Positions 5,813 through 5,880 of a stretch of 5,880 nt of DNA are shown here, piece after piece (position 1 is the first letter of the stretch; each line of letters starts with the position of its first letter). The notes below the pieces were generated by a model. It searched no databases and was not told the DNA's origin. It saw only the letters and a program-made list of their open reading frames with translations. Origin of the DNA: Bdellovibrionales bacterium (GTDB lineage: Bacteria; Bdellovibrionota; Bdellovibrionia; Bdellovibrionales; UBA1609). Location of the stretch: positions 1 through 5,880 of the forward strand of contig JAGRAB010000107.1 of the NCBI GenBank assembly GCA_020435085.1, written 5' to 3'. A program made the translations under genes and the position numbers.

Positions 5813-5880
5813 GAATACCAATTCCAAAAAATAATTGTCTTAATTCACAAGTAAACAACGAGTACGAAGATTTTGTATTT
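5813..5880. other. Non-coding end of window, no feature seen
   Basis: These 68 AT-rich bases follow the glycosyltransferase stop. I see no hairpin with a T run and no promoter-like pair of boxes. Confidence 0.5.

Overview
The window is AT-rich, about 40% G+C by eye, and has dense gene packing with strong AAGGAGG-type ribosome binding sites. It contains no RNA gene, CRISPR array or recognisable insertion sequence. A secreted trypsin-fold protease with a Sec signal peptide, a periplasmic-type solute-binding domain fused to a permease, and a GT-B glycosyltransferase fit a Gram-negative bacterium. The overall style resembles Bdellovibrio-like bacteria, but that is an impression and not something the sequence proves.

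Layout from left to right. Bases 1-23 are a pure A tract whose frame runs openly into a plus-strand gene ending at 647. That gene is unrecognised and probably lacks its N-terminus. Bases 648-746 are a short leader with a TTGACA box and a strong ribosome binding site. They lead into a plus-strand S1-family serine protease (747-1598) with an intact His-Asp-Ser triad but an unusual specificity pocket. Bases 1599-1881 separate this gene from a convergent operon. This gap holds a hairpin that would bury a very strong Shine-Dalgarno sequence, a possible 42-residue hydrophobic peptide (1640-1768), and a long frame broken by a single stop.

The minus-strand operon (4441 down to 1882) encodes a two-gene osmoprotectant-type (Opu/Pro family) ABC importer: an ATPase with a degenerate CBS-like tail, then one polypeptide joining the solute-binding domain to the permease. 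The two genes overlap by 14 bases once the start supported by the ribosome binding site is used. ATPase dimer plus receptor-permease dimer would make a complete importer, probably for betaine, choline or carnitine.

Divergent from it, from 4517 to 5812 on the plus strand, is a GT4-like glycosyltransferase. Its donor-site landmarks (the Arg/Lys pair and the first Glu of the EX7E motif) are replaced. The 75-base gap between the two divergent starts carries a promoter-like sequence on each strand with overlapping -10 boxes. Bases 5813-5880 hold nothing I can identify. The points most worth a second look are the 1599-1881 gap, the order of the receptor-permease fusion, and the altered glycosyltransferase site.
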